Positions 1 through 7,399 of a stretch of 29,844 nucleotides of DNA are shown in pieces; positions within the stretch are counted from its first letter, which is position 1, and every line of letters begins with the position of its first letter. Source of the stretch: Candidatus Omnitrophota bacterium (lineage in GTDB: Bacteria; Omnitrophota; Gorgyraeia; Zapsychrales; Zapsychraceae); NCBI GenBank assembly GCA_030634235.1, contig DAOWBD010000001.1, forward strand, positions 1 through 29,844, given 5' to 3'. Below the pieces are notes generated by a model that was given only the letters and a program-made list of their open reading frames with translations, had not been told where the DNA came from and did no database searches. The position numbers were made by a program, and so were the translations under genes.

Positions 1-52
1 CCACAACAATATCATAAGCATTTGTTTTTAAGGGAACAGGTATGACTCTCAT
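1..52 (-). CDS. aroB: Probable 3-dehydroquinate synthase, N-terminal fragment (cut by window edge)
   Basis: Only the first 17 codons lie in the window. The ATG at 52-50 overlaps the TGA stop of the M50 protease gene by 3 bases (ATGA), so the two are translationally coupled. The visible peptide starts MRVIPVPLKTNAYDIVV. This resembles the usual start of AroB, a short beta strand followed by a '-YDIVI-' motif. AroB makes 3-dehydroquinate from DAHP in the shikimate pathway, whose next enzyme (AroQ) is also encoded in this window. The call rests on very few residues; sequence beyond position 1 would settle it. Confidence 0.5.
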   Translation of the reverse strand, partial: MRVIPVPLKTNAYDIVV

Positions 53-678
53 GACAATTGGACTCCTAATAGTTGACCTAAAAAACTAATAACGGGAACG
101 ATAATGTTCTCAAACAAACCAAAATATAATAACAGAATAACGATCAAGAGGCCGAAACGCTCCACCCGGCTATACATCACAAAATACCGGTCCGGCAAAA
201 GACCCATAACCACCCGCGACCCGTCAAGCGGCGGAATCGGTATCATATTGAAGACCGCCAATAACAAGTTTATAAATACAGCAAACTCAAGGGTGTCATG
301 ATGCCGAGTCCCGGGATATATCTTCAAAAATAAACTGACGATGAGAGCTAAGCCGATATTCATCGCCGGACCCGCCAGGCCGACCCATATCATATCCTTC
401 TTGGGATTGCGGAGCCTCGAGAAATCCACGGGAACGGGCTTGGCCCATCCGAAAATAAAAGTGTTGTAACCGAGAAAGCGCAGCGTCAGAAGAATAATCG
501 GCAATAACACCGTCCCGAAAGGGTCGATATGTTTCAACGGGTTGAGCGTCAACCGTCCGGCGCGCTTAGCTGTTGGGTCCCCTAATTGATACGCGCTCCA
601 ACCATGGGCATACTCATGTAACACTATGGCGGAGAATAAAACAACAACAACGGAAAGAATGTCGGTTATCATTATCAC
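49..678 (-). CDS. Site-2 protease family (M50) membrane metalloprotease
   Basis: A 209-residue multi-pass membrane protein of the short, PDZ-less M50 family (rhomboid-unrelated intramembrane zinc proteases). The HExxH zinc motif is visible as HEYAH near residue 22, in the first membrane segment. The second motif, PPLDGSR, lies near residue 150 and supplies the Asp ligand. About four hydrophobic segments fit the S2P core. The GTG at 678 is chosen as start because an AGG stands seven bases upstream; an ATG at 672 is the alternative. The stop overlaps the start of the probable aroB gene. The family is clear but the substrate cannot be inferred. Such short members are often uncharacterised and are not necessarily RseP-like stress proteases. 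Confidence 0.85.
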   Translation of the reverse strand: MIMITDILSVVVVLFSAIVLHEYAHGWSAYQLGDPTAKRAGRLTLNPLKHIDPFGTVLLPIILLTLRFLGYNTFIFGWAKPVPVDFSRLRNPKKDMIWVGLAGPAMNIGLALIVSLFLKIYPGTRHHDTLEFAVFINLLLAVFNMIPIPPLDGSRVVMGLLPDRYFVMYSRVERFGLLIVILLLYFGLFENIIVPVISFLGQLLGVQLS

Positions 679-704
679 GTAAAAACCTGTTACCCAGGCG
701 CTAT

Positions 705-1628
705 CTATAGCATTAATCTGACTTTTGAAACAATAAGAACTGGATAGGCATATTTGGACTGAAGCTTTTTATTGACGGCTCCCTCTACGGATACCTTGTG
801 ATGCATGAATCTGCCTAACATATGGTTCACACCCTGGACATAGCAGACCGGACGACCGTTGACAACGATCTTGTATTGAATCCCGTCATCATCCTTATCC
901 TCATAGTCCTCGACATAACCAACAGCAGAAAATTTTTCTGTGGCCTGTTCTTTAACAGCTTGTTTTTTGGCTGCTCGTTTTTTAACTGTTCGTTTTTTGA
1001 CAACTTGTTCTTCGACGACTTGTTCTTCAACGACTGGCGCCTCGGCAAATTCTTCTTCCTCTGCCTCAACAGGTACCAGTTCAAATAGTTCCTCCTCAAC
1101 AGAAGGCCGCGCATAAGCCTTCGCCCGGTACTCCCTAACATCATTCGATTTGAAACTTAAGAATTTCTCGCCAACCCATCCATAACTCTCAGCGACCGGC
1201 TTAATGCGGTACCATTCGTCGAGTTCCTCCTCGATAAAGATCTGCTCACCTTTGGCCAACTGCCCCAGGACCGTAAAATGAATACCCGCGCCAGCCCGAA
1301 TATTGACCTTCTCCGCGATGACTCCGCCAGCATTCTGGCCGAGATACTGCACATATTCCTTGCTAACAAAACTTCTGGCGGCAGACGGCAATTGGATCTT
1401 GTACCAACTATATCCTTTTTCCAAGACGACAACCTCGTCACCCTTGCTTAACTGACATAATCGTTCGAAATTGGAACTCTGTCCGGAACGGACATTGACT
1501 TGATCGCCAGTAGCTTCAGCGAGATAAGGAAAGAATTTCTGCTGCGCATAGACGCTATCGGTATAACCAAAGCCCATTTGCAGGCTTAAGCATAAAATAA
1601 GGGTGCGAAAAATGATACGTAAATTCAT
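705..1628 (-). CDS. Secreted protein with two SH3b domains and a charged repeat linker
   Basis: A 307-residue protein beginning with a signal peptide of about 29 residues: basic start, hydrophobic core and an AQQ end. Two bacterial SH3 (SH3b) domains follow at about residues 36-95 and 101-160, each with the typical V-N-V/I-R-x-G start and a closing G-W/S-x-V-x-E pattern. Residues 178-198 are very Glu-rich. Residues 199-233 are seven five-residue units. The C-terminal 70 residues form a separate domain, including KDDDGIQYKIVVNGRPVCYV, which I do not recognise. SH3b domains commonly bind peptidoglycan, so a role at the cell wall is likely, but no catalytic domain is visible. It lies downstream of the small basic protein gene after a 50-base gap. 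Confidence 0.75.
   Translation of the reverse strand: MNLRIIFRTLILCLSLQMGFGYTDSVYAQQKFFPYLAEATGDQVNVRSGQSSNFERLCQLSKGDEVVVLEKGYSWYKIQLPSAARSFVSKEYVQYLGQNAGGVIAEKVNIRAGAGIHFTVLGQLAKGEQIFIEEELDEWYRIKPVAESYGWVGEKFLSFKSNDVREYRAKAYARPSVEEELFELVPVEAEEEEFAEAPVVEEQVVEEQVVKKRTVKKRAAKKQAVKEQATEKFSAVGYVEDYEDKDDDGIQYKIVVNGRPVCYVQGVNHMLGRFMHHKVSVEGAVNKKLQSKYAYPVLIVSKVRLML
930..1034 (-). repeat. Seven 15-bp coding repeats in the SH3b protein gene
   Basis: Seven in-frame 15-bp units encode VVEEQ, VVEEQ, VVKKR, TVKKR, AAKKQ, AVKEQ and ATEKF. The units share the pattern [VA]-[VA]-charged-charged-polar and pass from acidic to basic along the array. At DNA level the first two units are nearly identical, which suggests recent slippage. 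Confidence 0.8.
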
Positions 1629-1678
1629 ATTTCCGGGAAAAATAACAGATGAAATTTAATGCGAAATGGATAAAAGAA

Positions 1679-1915
1679 TTATTTCTTCTCAGCTACAGCT
1701 GATGCCGCACCTTCGCCTTCTGTTCCTTCTTCTTCCTTTTTCTCTTTCTTCGCAGCTTTGACCTTTATGATCTTGGTCTTCGGCAAACCGGTAACCGCAT
1801 GCTCATCATGCCAAAGATCCTTCTTCATCAGATCTTTAATGCGCTCAATGCGGGTTAATACTGTTCTCTGCTGAGCTCCGGCGGTATCTACTTTTAACGA
1901 TGGGTGTAATGACAT
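1679..1915 (-). CDS. Small basic protein of the Chlamydiae/Verrucomicrobia type
   Basis: A 78-residue protein starting MSLHPSLKVDTAG, then a QRTVLTRIERIKDLMKKD stretch and a charged Lys/Glu tail with Ala and Gly. The MSxHPSL start and the R-x-V-L-x-R-x-E-R-I core match the small basic protein family described for Chlamydiae, Verrucomicrobia and Lentisphaerae (TIGR04137, recalled from memory). Its function is not established. The tail after about residue 48 is lower in complexity and is probably disordered. A strong AGGAGA Shine-Dalgarno lies inside the end of the SPOR gene, only one base separates the two genes, and they are almost certainly co-translated. Confidence 0.75.
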   Translation of the reverse strand: MSLHPSLKVDTAGAQQRTVLTRIERIKDLMKKDLWHDEHAVTGLPKTKIIKVKAAKKEKKEEEGTEGEGAASAVAEKK

Positions 1916-1916
1916 C

Positions 1917-2531
1917 TTACAATCTCCTTACTAAACAATCATTATAGCGTTTTTTCAATTTACTGGAAAATTTCTTAGCCTCATTCCTTCGTACGAATTT
2001 TCCGACACACACAATGGAATAGCTGCCTTTAGGAACAACAAATGTATCGTCATGGCCTATGCCTTTGAGGCGGTCGGCTTCCTTTTTAGCATTCTTTTCT
2101 AATTTGAACGACGCGACCTGGATCGTAAATAGATTTTCCTGCTCTTCGGTCTTCTCAAGCGGAGGCCTAAAGGCCGGCTCGGTCTCCTCACGTATTTCTT
2201 CAGGAAGGGAAACCGGAAAGACAACCCGCTCCTCCCTTTCTACCTGAGGAACCGTTTGAACCGTCTCTCTGACAACATCCTCTTTGACCGTCTGGACAAT
2301 ACCGCCTTCATCCTCCGCAGGAACCAACAAAGCGATCTTTTTCCCCCTTTCAACTCCGAAAGAGAAGAAAAGAACCAGGACCATAACAAAAATAATACAT
2401 AGCACGATAATGTTTTCAAGCGAAAGTGTCAAGTCTTTTGTTAAGCGGGACGGCCTCCAGGGTTCCGGGCCATTTTTCGAAGGCTTTGGGAAAAGTTCAA
2501 ACTGAGACTGACGCTTAAGATTAATATTCAT
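1917..2531 (-). CDS. SPOR-domain membrane protein
   Basis: A 204-residue bitopic protein. Residues 1-35 are cytoplasmic with several basic and Pro residues, residues 38-63 form one membrane helix (ENIIVLCIIFVMVLVLFFSF), and residues 65-130 are an acidic, Pro/Glu-rich linker. The C-terminal SPOR domain is at about residues 133-204 and includes FTIQVASF and the final IVCVGKFVRRNEAKKF. SPOR domains bind denuded glycan strands at the division septum, so this is probably a divisome or septal peptidoglycan protein comparable in layout to FtsN or DedD. No Shine-Dalgarno precedes the ATG. Instead a TATAAT ends eight bases upstream, which suggests a leaderless message. Confidence 0.85.
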   Translation of the reverse strand: MNINLKRQSQFELFPKPSKNGPEPWRPSRLTKDLTLSLENIIVLCIIFVMVLVLFFSFGVERGKKIALLVPAEDEGGIVQTVKEDVVRETVQTVPQVEREERVVFPVSLPEEIREETEPAFRPPLEKTEEQENLFTIQVASFKLEKNAKKEADRLKGIGHDDTFVVPKGSYSIVCVGKFVRRNEAKKFSSKLKKRYNDCLVRRL

Positions 2532-2538
2532 ATTAGTT

Positions 2539-2568
2539 ATTATAGAAGGATTACTCGGCTAAACTCAA
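2539..2568 (-). promoter_or_regulatory. Putative sigma70-type promoter for the SPOR and small-basic-protein genes
   Basis: On the minus strand, TTGAGT (2568-2563) is followed after 18 bases by a perfect TATAAT (2544-2539). It spans the stop codon of the upstream GAF/HD-GYP gene. The expected transcription start falls at or next to the A of the ATG at 2531. Confidence 0.5.
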
Positions 2569-3624
2569 GTATTTTCTGAACTTTTTTTGCTTGGCGAGCC
2601 CGATAAAGGCATTAACGATTTTCGGGTCAAATTGCGTACCACTATTGCGCTTCAATTCTTCGAGGGCCTCTTTGGTGGACAACCGGTTCTTATACGGGCG
2701 CTCAATGGTCATCGCCTCAAAGGCATCGACAACAGAAAGGATACGGGCCCCAATAGGGATCTGCTCTTTTTTGAGCCCGGAAGGATATCCCGACCCATCG
2801 TAGTTTTCATGATGGTAGAGAATGATTGGCAAAACAGGCCTTAGGAATTCAACCGGACGGATGAGCTCGGCGCTCTTCGCCGGTTGGTTGCGGATGATCT
2901 TAAATTCATCAGGAGTTAGGTGGCTCGTCTTTGCCAGAATATCATACGGCACATCGATCGCCCCGGCGCCGCGCAAAACACTGGCATAATACAAATTGTC
3001 AATGGCCTCATTATCAACCCCAAGCTTTTTCCCGAGACTTTCAATGATCTTAAAGAAGACAGGTGTGTGCGTCGTGGCGGAGGCATGCCCGTGCCTCTCC
3101 AGCAACTTTCCGATAAATTCGATACTCCCTAAAATAACTTTTTGCTGGGCCTCGTAGAGCTGAAGGTTCCGGATCGCCGTAACAGACTGCTCGGCGACGA
3201 CCGCAAGAATCTCCTTGTCAGCGTCGGTAAACGGCGGCTCTTTTTTTGTCCGACGGATAAAAACGGCCCCGACATTCTCATCGGCAATAAGCGGCAATCC
3301 GACCAAATGGTTCTCAAAGATCGCGTGGCCCCTCGTCACCTTCCTCTCTTCCCTACTCCCGTGCTGCGCGATCTCTTTCTTCTTCTCAAGAAGGATATTG
3401 ATCTTATTATCAAAGATCGCGATCAGAACAACCTTTTTCGTCTGCGGATCGACAATATAGATCGTCGACGAGCTCGCGCAGATGAACTGGCACAATAAGC
3501 GCGTCAGGCGCAAAGACAGTTCTTTGACGTTATAGGTCGAGTTCACCAGCCGGTACACCATGTGCACGGCCGAGAGAACCATCTTATACTTTTTCGTCGG
3601 GGTCAAATAATCTTTTGTGTTCAT
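2551..3624 (-). CDS. GAF domain protein with a degenerate HD-GYP domain
   Basis: A 357-residue protein with a GAF sensory domain at about residues 25-155 and an HD-GYP-type domain at about 165-345. HD-GYP proteins normally hydrolyse cyclic di-GMP using an HD pair plus further His/Asp metal ligands. Here the central LHDIGK-type motif reads LRGAGAI, so both metal-binding residues are lost, and the following 'K-x-H' position reads RNQ. Other family marks remain: HHENYDGSGYP, and RILSVVDAFEAM with its Asp. It is therefore probably a non-catalytic binding or regulatory protein. I prefer the ATG at 3624 (AGG ten bases upstream); a TTG at 3633 and an ATG at 3582 are alternatives. The 5' end overlaps the dGTPase gene by 41 bases. 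Confidence 0.8.
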   Translation of the reverse strand: MNTKDYLTPTKKYKMVLSAVHMVYRLVNSTYNVKELSLRLTRLLCQFICASSSTIYIVDPQTKKVVLIAIFDNKINILLEKKKEIAQHGSREERKVTRGHAIFENHLVGLPLIADENVGAVFIRRTKKEPPFTDADKEILAVVAEQSVTAIRNLQLYEAQQKVILGSIEFIGKLLERHGHASATTHTPVFFKIIESLGKKLGVDNEAIDNLYYASVLRGAGAIDVPYDILAKTSHLTPDEFKIIRNQPAKSAELIRPVEFLRPVLPIILYHHENYDGSGYPSGLKKEQIPIGARILSVVDAFEAMTIERPYKNRLSTKEALEELKRNSGTQFDPKIVNAFIGLAKQKKFRKYLSLAE

Positions 3625-4774
3625 CGATAGCAAACCTGTCCGTCATGGAAGCAATATGGTTACAAATAATTTTATATTTCTGGTTCTTCGTGTATTTCCT
3701 ACCCCGGCGGAAGATCTTCTCCGGCAACTGTTCCGGCGTTTTCATATACACTTTGAACAAATCTTTAATAATCCTCTTCGCCTTGTCCGTCATGCGAATA
3801 ACGCGGTAATGCTGATAAAGCTTCTCCTCGAGAATCTTTTGGAGAACTTTGCGCTCCTTATTCATCGATGGGCTGAATCCGATCACGGTCCGGCTAGGGT
3901 TCTTATATGTATATTGCCTGACCTCTTCTGAAGATTTAAAATTGAGTTCCTCAAGCTTTTGTTTTGAAAAGGACAGCAGATCTTTCATCTGCATGTCGAT
4001 CAGGGCCTTAACGATCTGATATTTGAAAATCTCTTTATCATTAGCTTCGAGCTGAGGATCGACCCTTTGGCCTGCCTTTTTCCAAAGCCGGCTCGCCTTC
4101 AGGTCATCGCCTGTAATACATCGGGAGGTGATCCCATCATCGATATCATGCGATAAATACGCGAGGGAATCGGCGATGTCAACCACCTTCGCTTCGAGCG
4201 TTGGACCCTCGTCGACAAACTTATTATAATGGCTATCCCCCGGCTTGTCGTAACCGGTGGAATGTTTGAGGATCCCGACTAAGACCTCTTTGGTCAGGTT
4301 AAGCCCGTCGAAATTCGGATAACGCTTCTCAAGGCCCGCGACAATGTCGAAGCTGCGTTGATTATGGTTGAACTTCAGCTTCGGTTTCGCCGAGGCCATA
4401 ATATGGTTCAAAGCCTTCTCGCCGGCATGGCCAAACGGCGGGTGCCCAAGGTCATGCGCTAGCGCAATCGCCTCGATGAGATCTTCATTGAGCTGCAAAT
4501 TGCGGCCGATCGTTCTGGCGATCTGCGCGACTTCGATGGTGTGCGTCAGGCGCGTTCGATAATAATCGCCCTCATAGATGACAAAAACCTGCGTTTTATA
4601 TTCAAGCTTGCGGAAGGCCTCAGAGTGGATAACACGGTCACGGTCGCGCTGATAGCATGTCCGGATCTCATGTTTGTCCTCCGGGTACTTTCTCCCACCG
4701 GAATCCTTGCTCCTCATCGCATAAGAAACCATCATCTTATCTTCCATCTTTTCAATATCTTGACGTGTTCGCAT
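3584..4774 (-). CDS. dgt: Deoxyguanosinetriphosphate triphosphohydrolase-like protein
   Basis: A 396-residue HD-superfamily enzyme of the dGTPase group, which splits dNTPs to deoxynucleoside and triphosphate. The family start is recognisable: YAMRSKDSGGRKYPE, then RDRDRVIHSEAFRKLEYKTQ. The metal site is intact, with the first His in TRLTHTIEVAQIAR, the HD pair in ALAHDLGHPPFGHAGE, and the last Asp in VVDIADSLAYLSHDIDD. The length fits the shorter bacterial dGTPase-like class. The gene starts at an ATG nine bases after the HIT gene stop and overlaps the next gene. Substrate preference (dGTP or all dNTPs) cannot be read from the sequence. Confidence 0.9.
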   Translation of the reverse strand: MRTRQDIEKMEDKMMVSYAMRSKDSGGRKYPEDKHEIRTCYQRDRDRVIHSEAFRKLEYKTQVFVIYEGDYYRTRLTHTIEVAQIARTIGRNLQLNEDLIEAIALAHDLGHPPFGHAGEKALNHIMASAKPKLKFNHNQRSFDIVAGLEKRYPNFDGLNLTKEVLVGILKHSTGYDKPGDSHYNKFVDEGPTLEAKVVDIADSLAYLSHDIDDGITSRCITGDDLKASRLWKKAGQRVDPQLEANDKEIFKYQIVKALIDMQMKDLLSFSKQKLEELNFKSSEEVRQYTYKNPSRTVIGFSPSMNKERKVLQKILEEKLYQHYRVIRMTDKAKRIIKDLFKVYMKTPEQLPEKIFRRGRKYTKNQKYKIICNHIASMTDRFAIDEHKRLFDPDEKV

Positions 4775-4783
4775 GGTCTGTAA

Positions 4784-5278
4784 TTACTTCTTGCGGGCCT
4801 TCTTCGTTTTTGTCAGATTCTCGTATAAAGCCTGCAGGGATTGGGAGATCACTTTCGTCTGGCCCGTCACAGGCATAAAATTGACATCCCCTTCCCAACG
4901 GGGAACTAGGTGGATATGCACATGTTTCGGAAATCCCGCCCCGGCGGCTCTTCCGAGATTAATACCAATGTTATATCCGTCGGCATTCATCTTTTTTTCT
5001 AATAATTTCTTTGTCGCCTCAAGCAAGTCCATCAGGTCGCCCCGCTCTTCTTTCCTTAAATCGCCTAAGTCCGAAACATGGCGATTCGGTATGATCAACA
5101 TATGCCCGTTGTTATACGGATAAATATTCAAAACGGCATAGGCATATTTGGTCCGTGTGACGATAAAGTTCTTCTTATCTTTTTTTTCCTTGACGATGTT
5201 GCAAAAAACACAGCCTTTTGCTTTCTTGCCAATCTTTGTCACATAATTAATCCGCCAAGGGGCCCATAATTTATCCAT
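4784..5278 (-). CDS. HIT family protein, Ap4A hydrolase/phosphorylase-like
   Basis: A 164-residue histidine-triad protein. It starts MDKLWAPWRINYV, has a C-x-x-C pair (CVFCNI) that may bind zinc near residue 28, and carries the catalytic triad HVHIHLVPRW in the C-terminal half. HIT enzymes of this subtype act on dinucleoside polyphosphates or nucleotide adducts. The ATG at 5278 is chosen because GAGG stands nine bases upstream and it follows the YfcE stop by one base. A TTG at 5293 would overlap the neighbour and add residues foreign to the family. The Lys-rich C-terminal tail (KTKKARKK) is probably disordered. Confidence 0.9.
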   Translation of the reverse strand: MDKLWAPWRINYVTKIGKKAKGCVFCNIVKEKKDKKNFIVTRTKYAYAVLNIYPYNNGHMLIIPNRHVSDLGDLRKEERGDLMDLLEATKKLLEKKMNADGYNIGINLGRAAGAGFPKHVHIHLVPRWEGDVNFMPVTGQTKVISQSLQALYENLTKTKKARKK

Positions 5279-5279
5279 A

Positions 5280-5765
5280 TCAACAATCCTCAATTTTTAT
5301 AATTTTACCGGAAGCCTTGCCGTTTTTGATCTTAAGAATCCCATAGGAACAATACGGCGACCGTACAATATCCGTGGGACTCCCCGGGTTGAAATACAAT
5401 ACATTATCAACAACTTCATTGAACGGTTGATGAGAATGCCCAAAGATCACAACATCGACCTTATCTTTTTTGAATTCTTTTTTGACAAAGTTTAAGACCC
5501 TCTCCGGAGAACCCTGCCCGTGGTACAACCCGATCCTCATCCCCTCTGCCTCGAAGACATCGCGCTCGGGAAGAACATGGCGAAGCTCTAACCCGTCCAT
5601 GTTCCCGAAAACAGCGCGAACCTTATTGATCGTTTTGAATGCCTTGAGGTCCTCGCCGGAACAAAAGTCCCCGACGTGGACGATCAGATCAACATCCTTA
5701 AAGTCATCAATCATCTGTTGCGGAAGATTGTGCGAATGAGTATCGGAAACAACACCTATGTTCAT
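5280..5765 (-). CDS. YfcE/MJ0936-type metallophosphoesterase
   Basis: A 161-residue calcineurin-like phosphoesterase of the compact YfcE/MJ0936 family. All metal-site motifs are visible: SDTHSH at residues 7-12, HVGDFCS near 30, VFGNMD near 53, LYHGQG near 79, and GHSHQP near 108. The family splits phosphodiesters in vitro, but natural substrates are mostly unknown. The ATG at 5765 overlaps the stop of the upstream ATPase gene by four bases, and the HIT gene follows one base after its stop, so these three form one tightly coupled unit. Confidence 0.9.
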   Translation of the reverse strand: MNIGVVSDTHSHNLPQQMIDDFKDVDLIVHVGDFCSGEDLKAFKTINKVRAVFGNMDGLELRHVLPERDVFEAEGMRIGLYHGQGSPERVLNFVKKEFKKDKVDVVIFGHSHQPFNEVVDNVLYFNPGSPTDIVRSPYCSYGILKIKNGKASGKIIKIEDC

Positions 5766-7399
5766 CGTACAATGTATGGTTTGTCAAAAAGAGATAATAA
5801 AGTATTGAGTTCCTGTTCGTTCCAGATCCAGAACCTCTCCTGTAAAGCCTTCAGCCGCGTGTTCTCGTCAAGATCCGTCAATGAAATAATCATGTATCGT
5901 TCGGGTCTCGGTTCAATGCGCTTGGCTTCTTGCAAGATCATGTTGACATCATTTTCCTCGACATGCTCCCTCTTTGAGACAACGAACCAAACCGTATCTT
6001 CAGTTGAAGCCTTGATCACATCGACATAATTCCCTCCCTCGTTCCTGAACCGGCAGGGCGTGATCTCGCGGAACACCGGCAACTTATATTTGCGTCCGTT
6101 CAAGTGAAGCGCTTCATTGTCAAAACAGTAGAACAGGTCAATGATCCTGGAAGAAAAGTCCTGTCGGGTCGCCACGTTAAAGTCCTCGACCCCGGCGTTA
6201 AATTCTCCCTTGAATTGCTGGCGCTGTTTATCCGGGGCTAATTCCACGTCACACAACCGCCGCTGATAAACATATTTTGCCCAGTACTTGAAAAGTTTAT
6301 CTTTAAAGTAATGGAAGTTCCCGTTCTTGACAACAACGCCGAGCTCGATCAGGCGCGTCATCTTCTGCATGATCTTGTTTTTCCGGATTCCCGTATCCTG
6401 GATCATGTCATCGATCTTATATTTTCCTTTGGACAGAGATATGAGGATCAGCGCGATCGTGCGATTACCCTTGCCGCTACAGAGCTCGTTGACGACCAAT
6501 TCAAAATGCCGGCTGATCACGCCCCACCGATCGAAGATCGTATTCTCGACGGCCTGGGACAATAACGGCAGATAGATCTCGTTTTGTTTATAAATGGCCG
6601 TTAAGCTGATCAGCTCCCTGCAAATAAGTTTCAAGTACAAAGGATGTCCGCCAGTGAAATCCGTCATGAAGTTGCGCAACTCGTTGCCGATCTTAATATC
6701 CTTTAAATTATTTTCTACAAACTTTTGGCTGGTCTCTGCGTCGAAAATATCGACATCAATGGTCTCAAAGTTACCGAACAACAGGGATAATTTCTCGGAG
6801 AGAATCTTCTTGGCCACTCCTTTAAAAGAACTCGACACGATATAGAAGCATCTCTTCTGGGTCATGATCTTCTTGCCCAGATTCGCAAAGGCGTGGGGTA
6901 TACCGAATTCTTCCAGATTCTGGAATTCATCTAAGATCAGAATACAGAACTTCCCGGTCTCGTTGGTAAAGATCTCGGGCAATGTCAGCAATCCCAGAAA
7001 TGCCGCAGGCAGCTTTCCATTATTGAACTCTTTCTGGATCTTTCGAATGACCTGGACGGTCTGAGGAATGGATTCCTTTGTGCTTTCTAACAACAGATTG
7101 AGGTCGTCATACAGGGGGAGTTGATGGTTTCTTGAAAAATTGTAGAGAAGGCTTCCCGTAAATTTGCTGAAGAAATAATCGAAGTCTTTATTCTCCAGGT
7201 CAAGATAGATCGCTGTAACATCCGTATCATCCAGATTCAAGAGAAAATCATGCAGAATAGCGCTTTTGCCGACATATTGATTCCCCAACAGGGCAACATT
7301 CTGCCGGCACCCCTCTTTCAGATCAACGACGCGTTTCTTAAGCAGACCCAAAACATCTGTCCGGCCAAAGAAGCTCTTTTCCAAATGTGTATCATTCAT
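5762..7399 (-). CDS. STAND-like P-loop ATPase with unassigned C-terminal domain
   Basis: A 545-residue protein. After FFGRTDVLGLLKKR, a start typical of archaeal-ATPase or STAND modules, comes a Walker A at residues 39-46 (GNQYVGKS). The Walker B ILILDEFQN is near 154-161, a sensor-like IVSSSF near 187, and the GGHP motif of this superfamily near 250. A winged-helix segment at about 315-375 ends in FHYFKDKLFKYWAKYV. The remaining 160 residues (about 385-545) include YVDVIKAS and VWFVVSKREHV. They look like an alpha/beta domain loosely reminiscent of restriction-like folds, but I see no convincing catalytic set. Overlaps of four bases on both sides (NlpD-like gene and YfcE gene) tie it to this operon. 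The function is unknown; a molecular switch or stress/defence role is possible. Confidence 0.75.
   Translation of the reverse strand: MNDTHLEKSFFGRTDVLGLLKKRVVDLKEGCRQNVALLGNQYVGKSAILHDFLLNLDDTDVTAIYLDLENKDFDYFFSKFTGSLLYNFSRNHQLPLYDDLNLLLESTKESIPQTVQVIRKIQKEFNNGKLPAAFLGLLTLPEIFTNETGKFCILILDEFQNLEEFGIPHAFANLGKKIMTQKRCFYIVSSSFKGVAKKILSEKLSLLFGNFETIDVDIFDAETSQKFVENNLKDIKIGNELRNFMTDFTGGHPLYLKLICRELISLTAIYKQNEIYLPLLSQAVENTIFDRWGVISRHFELVVNELCSGKGNRTIALILISLSKGKYKIDDMIQDTGIRKNKIMQKMTRLIELGVVVKNGNFHYFKDKLFKYWAKYVYQRRLCDVELAPDKQRQQFKGEFNAGVEDFNVATRQDFSSRIIDLFYCFDNEALHLNGRKYKLPVFREITPCRFRNEGGNYVDVIKASTEDTVWFVVSKREHVEENDVNMILQEAKRIEPRPERYMIISLTDLDENTRLKALQERFWIWNEQELNTLLSLFDKPYIVR

Noticed and set aside
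930..1034. CRISPR-like array
   Set aside because: The 15-bp units are in-frame coding repeats without spacers.
5762..6247. PD-(D/E)xK nuclease reading of the ATPase C-terminus
   Set aside because: VDVI followed by VVSKR gives at most an Asp and a Lys. The expected Glu/Gln before the Lys is Ser, so a catalytic nuclease is not supported.
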